Assembly (NCBI RefSeq): GCF_000327385.1
Contig: NW_008710013.1
Location: forward strand, 1,204,759 to 1,268,758
DNA length: 64,000 nucleotides
Direction of reading: 5' to 3'
Source: Lottia gigantea
Lineage: Eukaryota; Mollusca; Gastropoda; Lottiidae
The position numbers and the translations under genes were made by a program. How positions within the stretch are numbered: the first letter of the stretch is position 1; each line of letters begins with the position of its first letter. Below are positions 1 through 11,154 of the stretch, piece after piece. The notes beneath the pieces were generated by a model. It saw only the letters and a list, made by a program, of their open reading frames with translations, did no database searches and was not told where the DNA came from.

Positions 1-2458
1 TTTATAGTACTCTTAATGTGAATTTGATATATTGTTAACAATATTTATAATTTACAGTACTCTTAATGTGAATTTGATATATTCTTAAGAATATTTATAA
101 TTTACAGTACTCTTAATGTGAATATGATATATTGTTAACAATATTTATAATTTACAGTACTCTTAATGTGAATTTGATATATTATTAATTTATAATTTAC
201 AGTACTCTTAATGTGAATAAGATATATTCTTAAGAATATTTATGATTTACAGTACTCTTAATGTGAAATTGATATATTGTTAACAATATTTATAATTTAC
301 AGTACTCTTAATGTTAATTTGATATATTATTAATTTATAATTTACAGTACTCTTAATGTGAAAATGATATATTGTTAACAATATTTATAATTTACAGTAC
401 TCTTAATGTGAATTTGATATATTATTAATTTATAATTTACAGTACTCTTAATGTGAATATGATATATTCTTAAGAATATTTATGATTTACAGTACTCTTA
501 ATGTGAAATTGATATATTGTTAACAATATTTATAATTTACAGTACTCTTAATGTTAATTTGATATATTATTAATTTATAATTTACAGTACTCTTAATGTG
601 AAAATTATATATTGTTAACAATATTTATAATTTACAGTACTCTTAATGTGAATTTGAAATATTATTAATTTATAATTTACAGTACTCTTAATGTGAATAT
701 GATATATTCTTAAGAATATTTATAATTTACAGTACTCTTAATGTGAATTTGATATATTGTTAACAATATTGATAATTTACAGTACTCTTAATGTGATATT
801 GATCTATTGTTAGCAATATTTATAATTTACAGTACTCTTAATGTGAATATGATATATTCTTAAGAATATTTATAATTTACAGTACTCTTAATGTGAATAT
901 GATATATTCTTAAGAATATTTATAATTTACAGTACTCTTAATGTGAATATGATATATTCTTAAGAATATTTATGATTTACAGTACTCTTAATGTGAATTT
1001 GATATATTGTTAACAATATTGATAATTTACAGTACTCTTAATGTGATATTGATCTATTGTTAACAATATTTATAATTTACAGTACTCTTAATGTGAATAT
1101 GATATATTGTTAACAATATTTATAATTTACAGTACTCTTAATGTGAATATGATATATTCTTAAGAATATTTATAATTTACAGTACTCTTAATGTGAATAT
1201 GATATATTCTTAAGAATATTTATAATTTACAGTACTCTTAATGTGAATTTGATATATTCTTAAGAATATTTATAATTAACAGTACTCTTAATGTGAATTT
1301 GATATATTCTTAAGAATATTTATAATTTACAGTACTCTTAATGTGAATTTGATATATTGTTAACAATATTGATAATTTACAGTACTCTTAATGTGAATAT
1401 GATATATTGTTAACAATATTTATAATTTACAGTACTCTTAATGTAAATTTGATATATTCTTAAGAATATTTATAATTTACAGTACTCTTAATGTGAATTT
1501 GATATATTGTTAACAATATTGATAATTTACAGTACTCTTAATGTAAATTTGATATATTCTTAAGAATATTTATAATTTACAGTACTCTTAATGTGAATAT
1601 ATATTCTTAAGAATATTTATAATTTACAGTAATGTTAATATGATATATTCTTAAGAATATTTATAATTTACAGTACTCTTAATGTGAATTTGATATATTC
1701 TTAAGAATATTTATAATTTACAGTACTCTTAATGTGAATTTGATATATTATTAATTTATAATTTATAGTACTCTTAATGTGAATTTGATATATTCTTAAG
1801 AATATTTATAATTTACAGTACTCTTAATGTGAATTTGATATATTCTTAAGAATATTTATAATTTACAGTACTCTTAATGTGAATTTGATATATTCTTAAG
1901 AATATTTATAATTTACAGTACTCTTAATGTGAATTTGATATATTGTTAACAATATTGATAATTTACAGTACTCTTAATGTGAATATGATATATTGTTAAC
2001 AATATTTATAATTTACAGTACTCTTAATGTGATATTGATCTATTGTTAACAATATTTATAATTTACAGTACTCTTAATGTGAATTTGATATATTATTAAT
2101 TTATAATTTACAGTACTCTTAATGTGATATTGATATATTGTTAACAATATTTATAATTTACAGTGCTCTTAATGTGATATTGATCTATTGTTAACAATAT
2201 TTATAATTTACAGTACTCTTAATGTGAATTTGATATATTATTAATTTATAATTTACAGTACTCTTAATGTGATATTGATATATTGTTAACGATATTTATA
2301 ATTTACAGTACTCTTAATGTGATATTGATCTATTGTTAACAATATTTATAATTTACAGTACTCTTAATGTGAATTTGATACATTGTTAACAATATTGATA
2401 ATTTACAGTACTCTTAATGTGATATTGATCTATTGTTAACAATATTTATAATTTATAG
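1..2458 (+). repeat. 50-bp tandem satellite inside a POLB intron
   Basis: About 50 head-to-tail units fill the window from its first base to the acceptor of the first visible POLB exon. The usual unit is 50 bp (TTTACAG recurs at 51, 101 and 151). A 45-bp variant lacks five bases of the right palindrome arm. Each unit holds TTTACAGTACTCTTAATGTG, then a TGATATATT block, a 16-bp palindrome (ATATTGTTAACAATAT or ATATTCTTAAGAATAT) and TTATAAT. The array is truncated by the window edge, so its full size is unknown. Later units carry GTGATATTGAT, identical to the start of the adjoining exon. Confidence 0.97.
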
Positions 2459-4174
2459 GTGCTGCTTCTAGTGGTGATATTGATATATTATTGACACATC
2501 CCAGCTTTAATTCAACTGATAAGAAACAGGTAGAGTTTCAAAAAAAATTTAATGCACTAAAAGTTACTTCCCTATTAAGGATTATTGTTGTGTTTCTGTG
2601 CATAAGGGAATCCTCACAGAAATCAAATCATAATAAAATCTGATAAACCTGAAATATGATACTATTCTCATTGTCATATGACCCATGGATGGTGCTAGAT
2701 AAGTGAGTTCTGAAAAGGTTCTGTCTGTTAAATTCTTGGCTGGACTTGATCTGTTTTGTTCAACTTCCAGTTGATTCCATAAATCCTGAATGAGCAGAAC
2801 TCACAGTTTTAGTGCCACCATGGAATCATTAAAGATTTATTTTCATTGCAAAATGAAACAGAATTATATATTCTTGTTGTCTAAAACTTTAATAAATATA
2901 TTTTTTCTACCAACTTTTGTATATAAGACTGTCTTGTATGAGCCTATGATTTCAGCCACATCTGGTGAAAAATGTTGTAGTGAAGTTAGAAAAAGTTAAT
3001 TTCCTCACAGATAGATTGTCTTTGGGTGATTCAAAGTTTATGGTAAGTTAAGCAAGTTTCATATAGATTTGATGGGACATAGTTAAAGCATTGTATGGGA
3101 CATCTATCTTTTGAAAACACTTTCTTATCCAAATCAAGACTACCAGTTTCATGTTTTGTTTATATGAAATTATAGAAAGTGTAGACATGGTTGAGTCAAA
3201 TATCAAAGTGTCACTGTCTATAATGTGCACACCCAGTAATAAGGCACACTATACATGCAAATATACATTACATTAACTGAAACTTCTGTTTTAATTTAAG
3301 TTATGCACCATATCACTAGGAGATGTACCTGTTTTTGTTTTCTAACTTGTGGATTATATTCTTCTAGGGTGTTTGTCAGTTACCTAAATCTGAAGATGGC
3401 ACAGAAAATCTGTTCAGAAGAATTGATATCAGGTTGGATTCAATTATAATTCAATTATAGGGTGCAATGTTATGGTTCTAGTCATTGGGCAATTAGTCCA
3501 AAATGTATATTATTTTCTTCTAGATTTAAATTTGTGGGTTTACTTGTAAATAGGAATTTCAATCACCTAGGTAAAATACAAGCTAACTTTGAGCAGACTT
3601 TCGAGAACTCTGGTCATTCATTCAAGGAATTTTTGAGTATTGTGCCACCTTGCAGATGGTAATTCAACTGCCTACTTACTGAGTGTAAAACAAAATTATT
3701 ATAATTTCAGATTAATACCAGCAGATCAGTTTTACCCTGCCTTGCTTTATTTTACTGGTTCAGATGTATTTAATAAAAATATGCGAGCTCATGCTCTAGA
3801 ACAAGGATTTACATTGAATGAATATACTTTACGTCCTATGGGCAGTATAGGTAAATCTTTCTAATATATAAACCAACATTGTAGTTCATGCATAACTAAG
3901 ATCAAGCATTTTTATATACTCTTTTGGTTTTACTATATTAAAAAATTTCAGACCTGGAATAGTTAATGTGGCAAACAAAATACAAGTTCTTGCTGAGAAA
4001 TACCGCAATTCAAACCATGTATAACATTAATCTAGAGACTTTGCGTAACAAAACATAATTTATATGGTTTGTATTATAGGGACACCAGGAGAACCATTAC
4101 CTATTACCAGTGAAGAAGATATATTTGATTATATTAATTATAAATATAAAACACCAGCTGAACGAAATGCTTAA
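2459..4174 (+). CDS. POLB: DNA polymerase beta, C-terminal exons (5' part outside window)
   Basis: This is the palm and fingers/thumb part of the X-family base-excision-repair polymerase, which fills single-nucleotide gaps in nuclear DNA. Five exons join in frame: 2459-2529, 2956-3042, 3368-3432, 3711-3850 and 4080-4174. The first encodes [16 protein letters not shown], carrying two of the three catalytic aspartates (D190 and D192 in human numbering). The third encodes RRIDIR with the third (D256). The fourth encodes [18 protein letters not shown], the highly conserved dNTP-binding segment, and the last ends [19 protein letters not shown] and TAA, about where the human enzyme (335 aa) ends. 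The lyase domain and upstream exons lie to the left, beyond the satellite. All active-site residues are present and exon phases agree, so the gene looks functional. Confidence 0.96.
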
Positions 4175-4299
4175 CTTACAGCTGCACTACTGCTGAGGTA
4201 GGAAGAGTACTAGAAAAGATGTAACACAATCATCAAGCTTAATTCCATTGGGCATTTTGATTATTTGCATCTGATTTAATTTGATTATCATTTCGTTTT

Positions 4300-4305
4300 A
4301 ATAAA
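4300..4305 (+). terminator. POLB: POLB polyadenylation signal
   Basis: AATAAA lies 126 bases after the POLB stop codon and is the first canonical hexamer downstream of it. Use is inferred from position only. Confidence 0.6.
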
Positions 4306-6012
4306 CATGCACTCATATGGCAGCAAACAAATTTTAGAATATATTTCAGTTATTGTAATGTAAAAGAATGTTGTGATAAAGTTTTCATGTGGATACTTGT
4401 TTCATCAATTTGGTAATAGTAACTACTGCAAGTTGGTTTGAGACCGCTGTTGCTTATAAGCTGCTTTATCCATCATAAATCCTCAGTCAGGAGTAAATGA
4501 TAAATAGCCTGTGGGTTGGCATAATAAACTGTATGGTTGGATGTATGTTTCAGTGCCGAATCAGTTGTGTGGATGCATGTCAGTGTTTATATCATCTGCG
4601 TGTATGATGCAGTTTACTATCAGCAGTATGCGGTAAACCGTAAAGGCGCCACTTCACTTATGTAAATCTTTACAATTTTAATTTTTATCCACTAAAATAC
4701 TACCCGATGATTTTCTTGTCTCAATTCTGAGTATTCTCACCAAATTTCATCTAAATGTGTGTTAGCTTGTTTTATCATCTTCTAGACTGGATGTAATACA
4801 TAATCCTGATGTTTTGATGAACTTATGTTATCCTCTTTTTATGAAGTAAATTCAAGTACAGCAGCATTGACCACTTAGGACTTGAACACAGTCAAATAAA
4901 AACAACAATTCCATATTATTTTAATCTTAAATACAAACAAAGTCAGAAATTATTTGGTTACCAGCAGCTGGACCTTAATTCAATCTGCCCAGTAACACTT
5001 ATCTTAATGGAAACCCATATTGTAGACAAACAACGTCAGATTTTCAATCCGAAAATGATACTGGTAGCTCAAATTATATACAATTTATTAGCTGGTAATC
5101 AAAATACTACATTCGTTAAACATGGGGATTCTGTTTGTCATTGGCAATTTTTCATCTTTTCAAATACATATATTTTTCGGGCTCCCACATCTGCTAATAT
5201 AGGCTACATACACTATAAAAACTGGCAGGTTAAACTTATATACACATATTAAAACCTTACTGCATTGTAGTATACTCTAATCTATATATAATTTACACAA
5301 AACGTAGTCTAAATGTATACAGACCTATTTTCAACACACAATTAAAGTTGGTCTGATTTTAAAAATATATGACTTACATTTCCGAATTTCAATAGAATTC
5401 ATAGAAATTTTGAAACCCAAGTCTCAAAGTATTACCAATAGCAAAAGTCTCAAATTAAAATTTACCAAATTTTTAATATTTCAAATACGTTGGTATAAGG
5501 TTTTATAAGAGAAACTCTCTCGCTGGCCAAGATCACAAGTAGTAGAGACTGAAATAGCGAATTCTTATCGTATATTTCCAATTATAATGCGCAGTTTTTT
5601 ACCCCAAAATACGGAATCGTGAAAGAAGACAGACTTAATATTCATTTCTGTAAATACAGTTTTTTTTTATTTAACATATAAATATATTAGAACCTCAATC
5701 ATTTCTCGGTTAGTTTTGTCTTATGAACCGAGATGCATACGCGTGTGACCTTGTCAACTTATGACTCATTGTCACGGGAAAAATTATGGTTAATTTCAAA
5801 ATGACTTTAAAGATTATAAATAGTAAAATTGAGGCCTGCATGAAAGAAATATGCGACTGTTCAAAGGGCACTAAGTCTTTTGTAGGACTATTACTACGGA
5901 AAATACTAAGATTGTAACTGATCTAATTGAACTACATAAATAGACTATAGTCAGTGTCATCGATTTGTTATTAATACTTATCACTACTGCTTGTAAGAAT
6001 TTAAGAATTTGA
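4306..6012. other. Intergenic stretch with nothing recognised
   Basis: AT-rich sequence between POLB and the first pearl-like element. Short open frames here (for example 5007-5252) show no family similarity, no splice-joined continuation and no codon bias that I could recognise. A TGACTCA AP-1-like site near 5761 is the only motif noted and is probably chance. Confidence 0.6.
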
Positions 6013-7307
6013 GATAGCTTGCCAGGCAAGATAATATACGCCCACTGGCAGCTTTGGTTTTAAATTAAAAATATTTGGCAGTACAGTAACAATTACCAGT
6101 ATGATATATTCAACCTTCAGACATACACTTCTTTTGAACTTTTTGAGGCGATACTGAATAAAATTACTTAGTTTCATCAAAATCTGTCAAGAATTGGGCC
6201 TTCTAGAGTGTTTAAGGGCTAAAACTTGAACGCGTTTTTAAGAATAAGATTTTTCTGATTTTCGATAGGGTTCAATTTTGGTTTATTACATACACACACA
6301 TCGGGTGTGTTTACGTGATAAAAATTGAACGCATTTTCAAGAAGAAGTGCAATAACTCATGCTAATTATTTTTCGATTTTCTGATTTTCAATAGGGTTCA
6401 TCCTTGGGTGATAACAAACACTCACACCAAGTTTCGTCAAAATCTGTCAATAATTGAACCTTCTAGAGCGTTTACGAGCTAAAAATTGAACACATTTTCA
6501 AGAACAAGGGCAATAACTCATACTAATTTTTTTTTAATTGTTCAATAGGGATCATCCTTGGGTGATTATAAACACTCACACCAAGTTTCGTCAAAATCTG
6601 TCAAGAACTGTGCCTTCAAGAGTGTTTACGGGCTAAAAATTGAACGCGTTTTCAAGAACATGGGCAATAACTCATACTTAATATTTTTCGATTTTTTTTT
6701 AATTTTCGATAGGGATCATCCTTAAACACTCACACCCAGTTTCGTCAAAATCTGTCAAGAATTGTGCCTTCAAGAGTGTTTACGTGCTAAAAATTGGACG
6801 TGTTTTCAAAAACATGGGCAATAACTCATACTTAATATTTTTCGATTTTTTTTAATTTTCGAAAAGGTTCAACCTTGGGTGATAACAAACACTCATACCA
6901 GTTTCGTCAAAATCTGTCAATAATTGAACCTTCTAGAGCGTTTACAGGTAAAAAAAAAGGAACACATTTTCAAGAACAAGGGCAATAACTCATACTAAAT
7001 ATTTTTTAATTGTTCAATAGGGATCATCCTTGGGTGATTAAAAACACTCACACCAAGGTTCGTCAAAATCTGTCAAGAATTGTGCCTTCTAGAGTGATTT
7101 CGAGTGATTACGAGCGGTTCAAGAACAAGGGCAATAACTCATACACATTATTTTTGGATGTTTCTCATTTTCAACAGGGTTCATCCTTGTGTGATTACAA
7201 ACAACCATACCAAGTTTCGTCGAAATCAGTCAAGAATTATAGAGTGTTTACGAGCAATTGTGAACGGACCGACGGACGGATACGGGTGACGGCAATATAT
7301 AAAAATT
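6013..7307 (+). mobile_element. Pearl/HINE-like non-autonomous element, copy 1
   Basis: It starts with GATAGCTTGCCAGGCAAG and ATATACGCCCACTGGCAG, then runs through about six or seven core units of 155-160 bp. Each unit carries GAACGCGTTTTCAAGAAC, GGGCAATAACTCATACT, AGGGTTCATCCTTGGGTGAT and AAGTTTCGTCAAAATC. It ends with a GGACCGACGGACGGA microsatellite and GGTGACGGCAATATATAAAAAT. This arrangement (5' subterminal inverted repeat, ~160-bp core repeats, ACGG-type microsatellite, short 3' end) is that of the pearl elements of bivalves, later grouped with Helentron-derived HINEs. This is the longest core array in the window. The 3' hairpin seen in other copies is absent. Confidence 0.8.
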
Positions 7308-8558
7308 TGTTTTAAGACCTACACAGAACAATATTCAGTCAAAATTTTTGACTTTTGGGGTTGAAATTTGTTTCTTTTCAATGTAACCTTACAAAAGATG
7401 ATATTCCCCCAGAAAATATCGACAAAACTTTTAAGTTTGCTCAGACAATAATAATATATTTCAAATAACTTTATCAACAATACTGGTACGGTATATAATT
7501 ATTGTATTATCACAGACCCTTGTATTATACAATAAACACTAAATTTTCAAATTCTAATCACTAAAAATGAAATGAATGAAAAATTTACCAGATGAATTTT
7601 CTGATAGAGAATCGACTCAAATTCTTCACTAAGGAAAAATATATTGTGATTCTTACGTCTTAAAATGGACATAAAATTTAAGTTCTCGAAATGGTCGATA
7701 TGAGTATATATTCATCAGTGAACTTACTTGGTGTCATAAAGTCACAACAGAATCCCTGTAAAATCTGGAAAATTGGAAAATTCATAAAACTTAGTAATTA
7801 TTGAAAAACGCTTATTCTTGATATTAAGCGTTTTTCAATAGTTAATTAGATATTTAGCTTTTTGGATTTATCTGATTATATAAGGATCCTGTTATACCCA
7901 ATCAAGGAGATGTTCTGGTACAGTGTACGTTAAAAGTCTTTCTGTCGGAATGCAAGGAAAATTTCCCTATTGCATGTTGTAATTTTTCCGAACTTGGGAG
8001 CACAAATTTAAGACGTTATAAAACTCCATATCATTTCAGAAACAGAGAAAAAATACTTGCTCACATGGGCTTTCTTTAGTGTAGACAATATTATCCTTTG
8101 ATTAATTTGTTACCTGATTTAAAATGAGTTTAATTGTAAAATTAAGGGTTTTTTTTTTCACTGTTACTAAATATTTTGGAGATGTGGTAAAATGGAGTTA
8201 CTTCCCTTCGATCAAGCTCTAAGTAGAAAATTTTACAGGTCAAAATAAAAGCCAGAAAATAAACTTTAGTCATGACTCCATGCCCAAAAATATAATTTAT
8301 GCAATCTTATATTAAAAATCGATAAAACTATGTGCATTTCATCTTGTAGAACTATCTCGATGTTAATTCGACCATTAACCATGTGACTAGCTTTGTTGTT
8401 ATTTACAAGAGTTTGTGAATTCTAGTTGAGTGTTTGACTGGCTGGGGTTGAGAGTGGAAGCGAGAAAGTACTGCGTGTTTACATTAAGGTTAACGAACTG
8501 CTGGGCTAATTTCCTTGTCATCAAGTTTTAAATTGATATTATACTGTAACATTTGGAG
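7308..8558. other. Upstream region of 4E-BP
   Basis: No gene was recognised. The stretch holds a 15-bp perfect hairpin (7800-7839). The final ~155 bases before the 4E-BP start codon (from about 8403) contain no ATG, fitting an unstructured 5' leader, but no TATA box or initiator could be assigned with confidence. Confidence 0.5.
7800..7839. repeat. 15-bp perfect inverted repeat (hairpin)
   Basis: ATTGAAAAACGCTTA at 7800-7814 is the exact reverse complement of 7825-7839, with a 10-base loop. It lies about 720 bases before the 4E-BP start codon. No element ends or flanking duplications were seen. Confidence 0.85.
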
Positions 8559-11111
8559 ATGTCAGCAAAGGAATCGGTGAGTTTGGGCAGAGAAATTCCT
8601 GCAACTAGACGAGTTATTCTGCACGATGCTGCCCACATGCCAAATGATTACAGTTCAACCCCAGGTGGAACCATTTTCTCCACCACTCCAGGAGGTTTGT
8701 TCTACTTTAATTTTTCTAATTTTCCTTATTTTGGCAGAGTTAAAATGTTCATTTTAAAGTTGATCATAATTTTGTGGCTTTTGCGCTCACAATGTAAGGT
8801 AAAAATATGAAAATACTCGAGGTAAAAGCCGGATTTTGTGAGAAATTTTCAACATGGCGACCCAACATGTGACTAATACCATTGAGTTTTAAAAAGGTAC
8901 AATATTGTACAATATTGTACAATATTGTACATTGTTGCAATTTTGCTATGGAATATGACGGTATATTAGAATTATAACTGTGTATTATGGAATGTAGTGC
9001 ACGGAAATCTGAGTAAATATAATTACATTACGGAATTAGATGACTGACCGACTTTCCGCACGAGTAAATTTCGGTGGGACTTCAATGTTATGTCAAGCAA
9101 TCATTACATCTTAACCTGCCTTGGGCCAAGTTGGGAGTTTGATAAGCATGTACCGTTAGGGTTTTAGTGTGCCATTACCCCAGGAGTAAACCGTTATCTA
9201 AAATATTCAGGGGAGGAATGTGTATTACGTTTTATTATGAACTACCATCATGCTAACGACCTTGACTTTCATGTTTTGAGGTCGCGTGTGCCACTTTTTC
9301 AGCAGAAATTGATAAGAAATTCGGTGCAGATTTCAAGATATTGACCTTTTTCTAAAATTTGGCTGGCGCTCAGTGTAAAAAGTGGGTGACCGATTTAACG
9401 AAAAATTCAAGCTGATAAAAAGGACACTCGACCCTAATTGACAGCCTCCTCAACAAGTGTAAATATATATCCCAAATTAACATGACTTAATCACGTTCAA
9501 CAGATATGAACACCAAACAATTACAAAACATTGAACTTAAAATTTATATTTAAATAGTTTGGGTTATTATTAAAGGGTTATTCTGCTTTTTTGTATAAAG
9601 TTTTCATTATCAAAAACGTCGTAAATTATTCCCTGAAATTATTTCTAAAGTATGTTATTTATATCTATGTATCTTCTGGATCAAACAGAATTTCTTTTGA
9701 AAGGGTTAATTAAAAACGGGGAGTACTACTTGTTAATTGAGCAGTTTGACCTAGTTATGGTCTTTGGCTTTATAATGGCTCGATATTATTAGTTGATACT
9801 TGTAGAAAACATATTTCTCTGCAATTAGAGGTTTATTTTACTAAAATCCATACAGTAGTTTTTCAACAGCTCCAAAAAAGCATAACGAACTTAATAACCT
9901 TATGTAATGTTTTTTTACTCTTACAACAATGTGGTCGTATATTGTAATCGGCCGTCATTCTGTTCGTTCACATGCCCACACGTAGTATGGAAGCATATTG
10001 TCCCCCGTTCACACTTAACATGTCCTGTAGAACTCATCTCAAATATCTTTAAGGTGTCAAACACTTTATCAAAACTTTCATCTTTTTGATATTGTAAAAT
10101 TTACAGGAGAGAAGTGGTGTATATAGTCTTTGGTGTCATCTTCAAACTATTCATTGTTACTAAAGATTCATTACAACTTGTAGATAGGATATGCTGAGGT
10201 TTCTGTAGTTATGAAGATGAATAAGTAGGGTTGGATAAGTCTATTTAGTTAAAATTGTAACTAATCAACTTCATGAAGTTAACCAGCTGTTGACCTATCT
10301 TCCTTCAATATTTATATTATGACTCATATCTTCTATACAATAATATAAATCATTGTTTCATTTCATATCATTTATACCATCAAATTTCAATTATAAACTT
10401 GACAATTTATGAAAATCAGCAACAAGATTTTTTAAATTGAATTCTTTATATCATGAAATTCAAATTTCAATCATGAAATTGAATATTTAAATTTGTAAAA
10501 ATCAACAAGATTTTCTATTTTGAATTCTATATTATTTTTCAGGGACTAGAATAGTATATGATAGAGCATTCCTATTGCAATGTCGAAACTCCCCACTAAC
10601 TAAAAGTCCTCCACCAAACATGGCAAAAATTCCTGGAGTAACCACGCCAGCAGAAAAAGGATCGCCAAAAGTCAACGGAAATCCAGAATGCAAAACCGTT
10701 GCTGAAAAGCCAGGTAAGATTTGACTAGTTGATCTTTTCTATTTGACTTACAAGTTTCTACTAGTTCAGACATCTGCATTGGTTTTGTTGGTACTTGTAC
10801 TAGAAAGGACTGGAATTGCAGGCCTTGAGATACCTAAACCATGTGACAATTTTCCAAATAACTGAAAGGATGGAAGCATTCAACATCAGAAGAACAGCAC
10901 CCATTGCAAAAACACAGCTGCACTTTTGTGAGCAAGATATCTCACACACTGCATTCAAAGTTTAATGTTCGTTTCTGTATTTGTGTATTGATTTTGATCT
11001 GATGTATGTAAGTAATAAAAGATGTAAGTTTTATATATTATTTTAGTTTTTCAATATTTTTTTTTTGCAGAAAATCCAGGTGATGAGCCTCAGTTTGAAA
11101 TGGACATATAA
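8559..11111 (+). CDS. EIF4EBP: eIF4E-binding protein (4E-BP)
   Basis: This is a translational repressor that binds eIF4E and blocks eIF4G; mTORC1 phosphorylation releases it. Exons 8559-8694, 10543-10713 and 11071-11111 give 115 residues (human 4E-BP1: 118). Visible motifs are REIP (residues 11-14, where vertebrates have RAIP), the two mTOR priming sites in STPGG and STTPGG (T34 and T43, matching human T37 and T46), the eIF4E-binding helix YDRAFLL (51-57, YxxxxL-phi), NSP at S62 (human S65), and the C-terminal TOS motif FEMDI (111-115). The human T70 position is serine (KSPP). The start is the ATG at 8559; the frame is open six bases upstream only by a TTG. The first intron splits the [11 protein letters not shown] junction. 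The gene appears complete and functional, and is the only 4E-BP in the window. Confidence 0.97.
8897..8930. repeat. EIF4EBP: Short palindromic tandem repeat GTACAATATT
   Basis: Just over three copies of the 10-mer GTACAATATT, each pair forming the palindrome GTACAATATTGTAC, inside the first 4E-BP intron. Likely a simple-repeat expansion. Confidence 0.85.
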
Positions 11112-11148
11112 ATCACTACCCAGAAAGTCTTTCATTTTCTGTAAAACC

Positions 11149-11154
11149 AATAAA
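11149..11154 (+). terminator. EIF4EBP: 4E-BP polyadenylation signal
   Basis: AATAAA 38 bases after the 4E-BP stop codon. It is close to the stop, so the 3' UTR could be very short unless a later site is used. Confidence 0.5.

Noticed and set aside
1-2458. Resemblance of the regular array to a CRISPR array
   Set aside because: Units are directly abutting with no unique spacers, and the surrounding genes are intron-containing animal genes.
3951-4020. Possible extra POLB exon
   Set aside because: The neighbouring exons 3711-3850 and 4080-4174 already join in phase with continuous similarity; this segment has no matching sequence.
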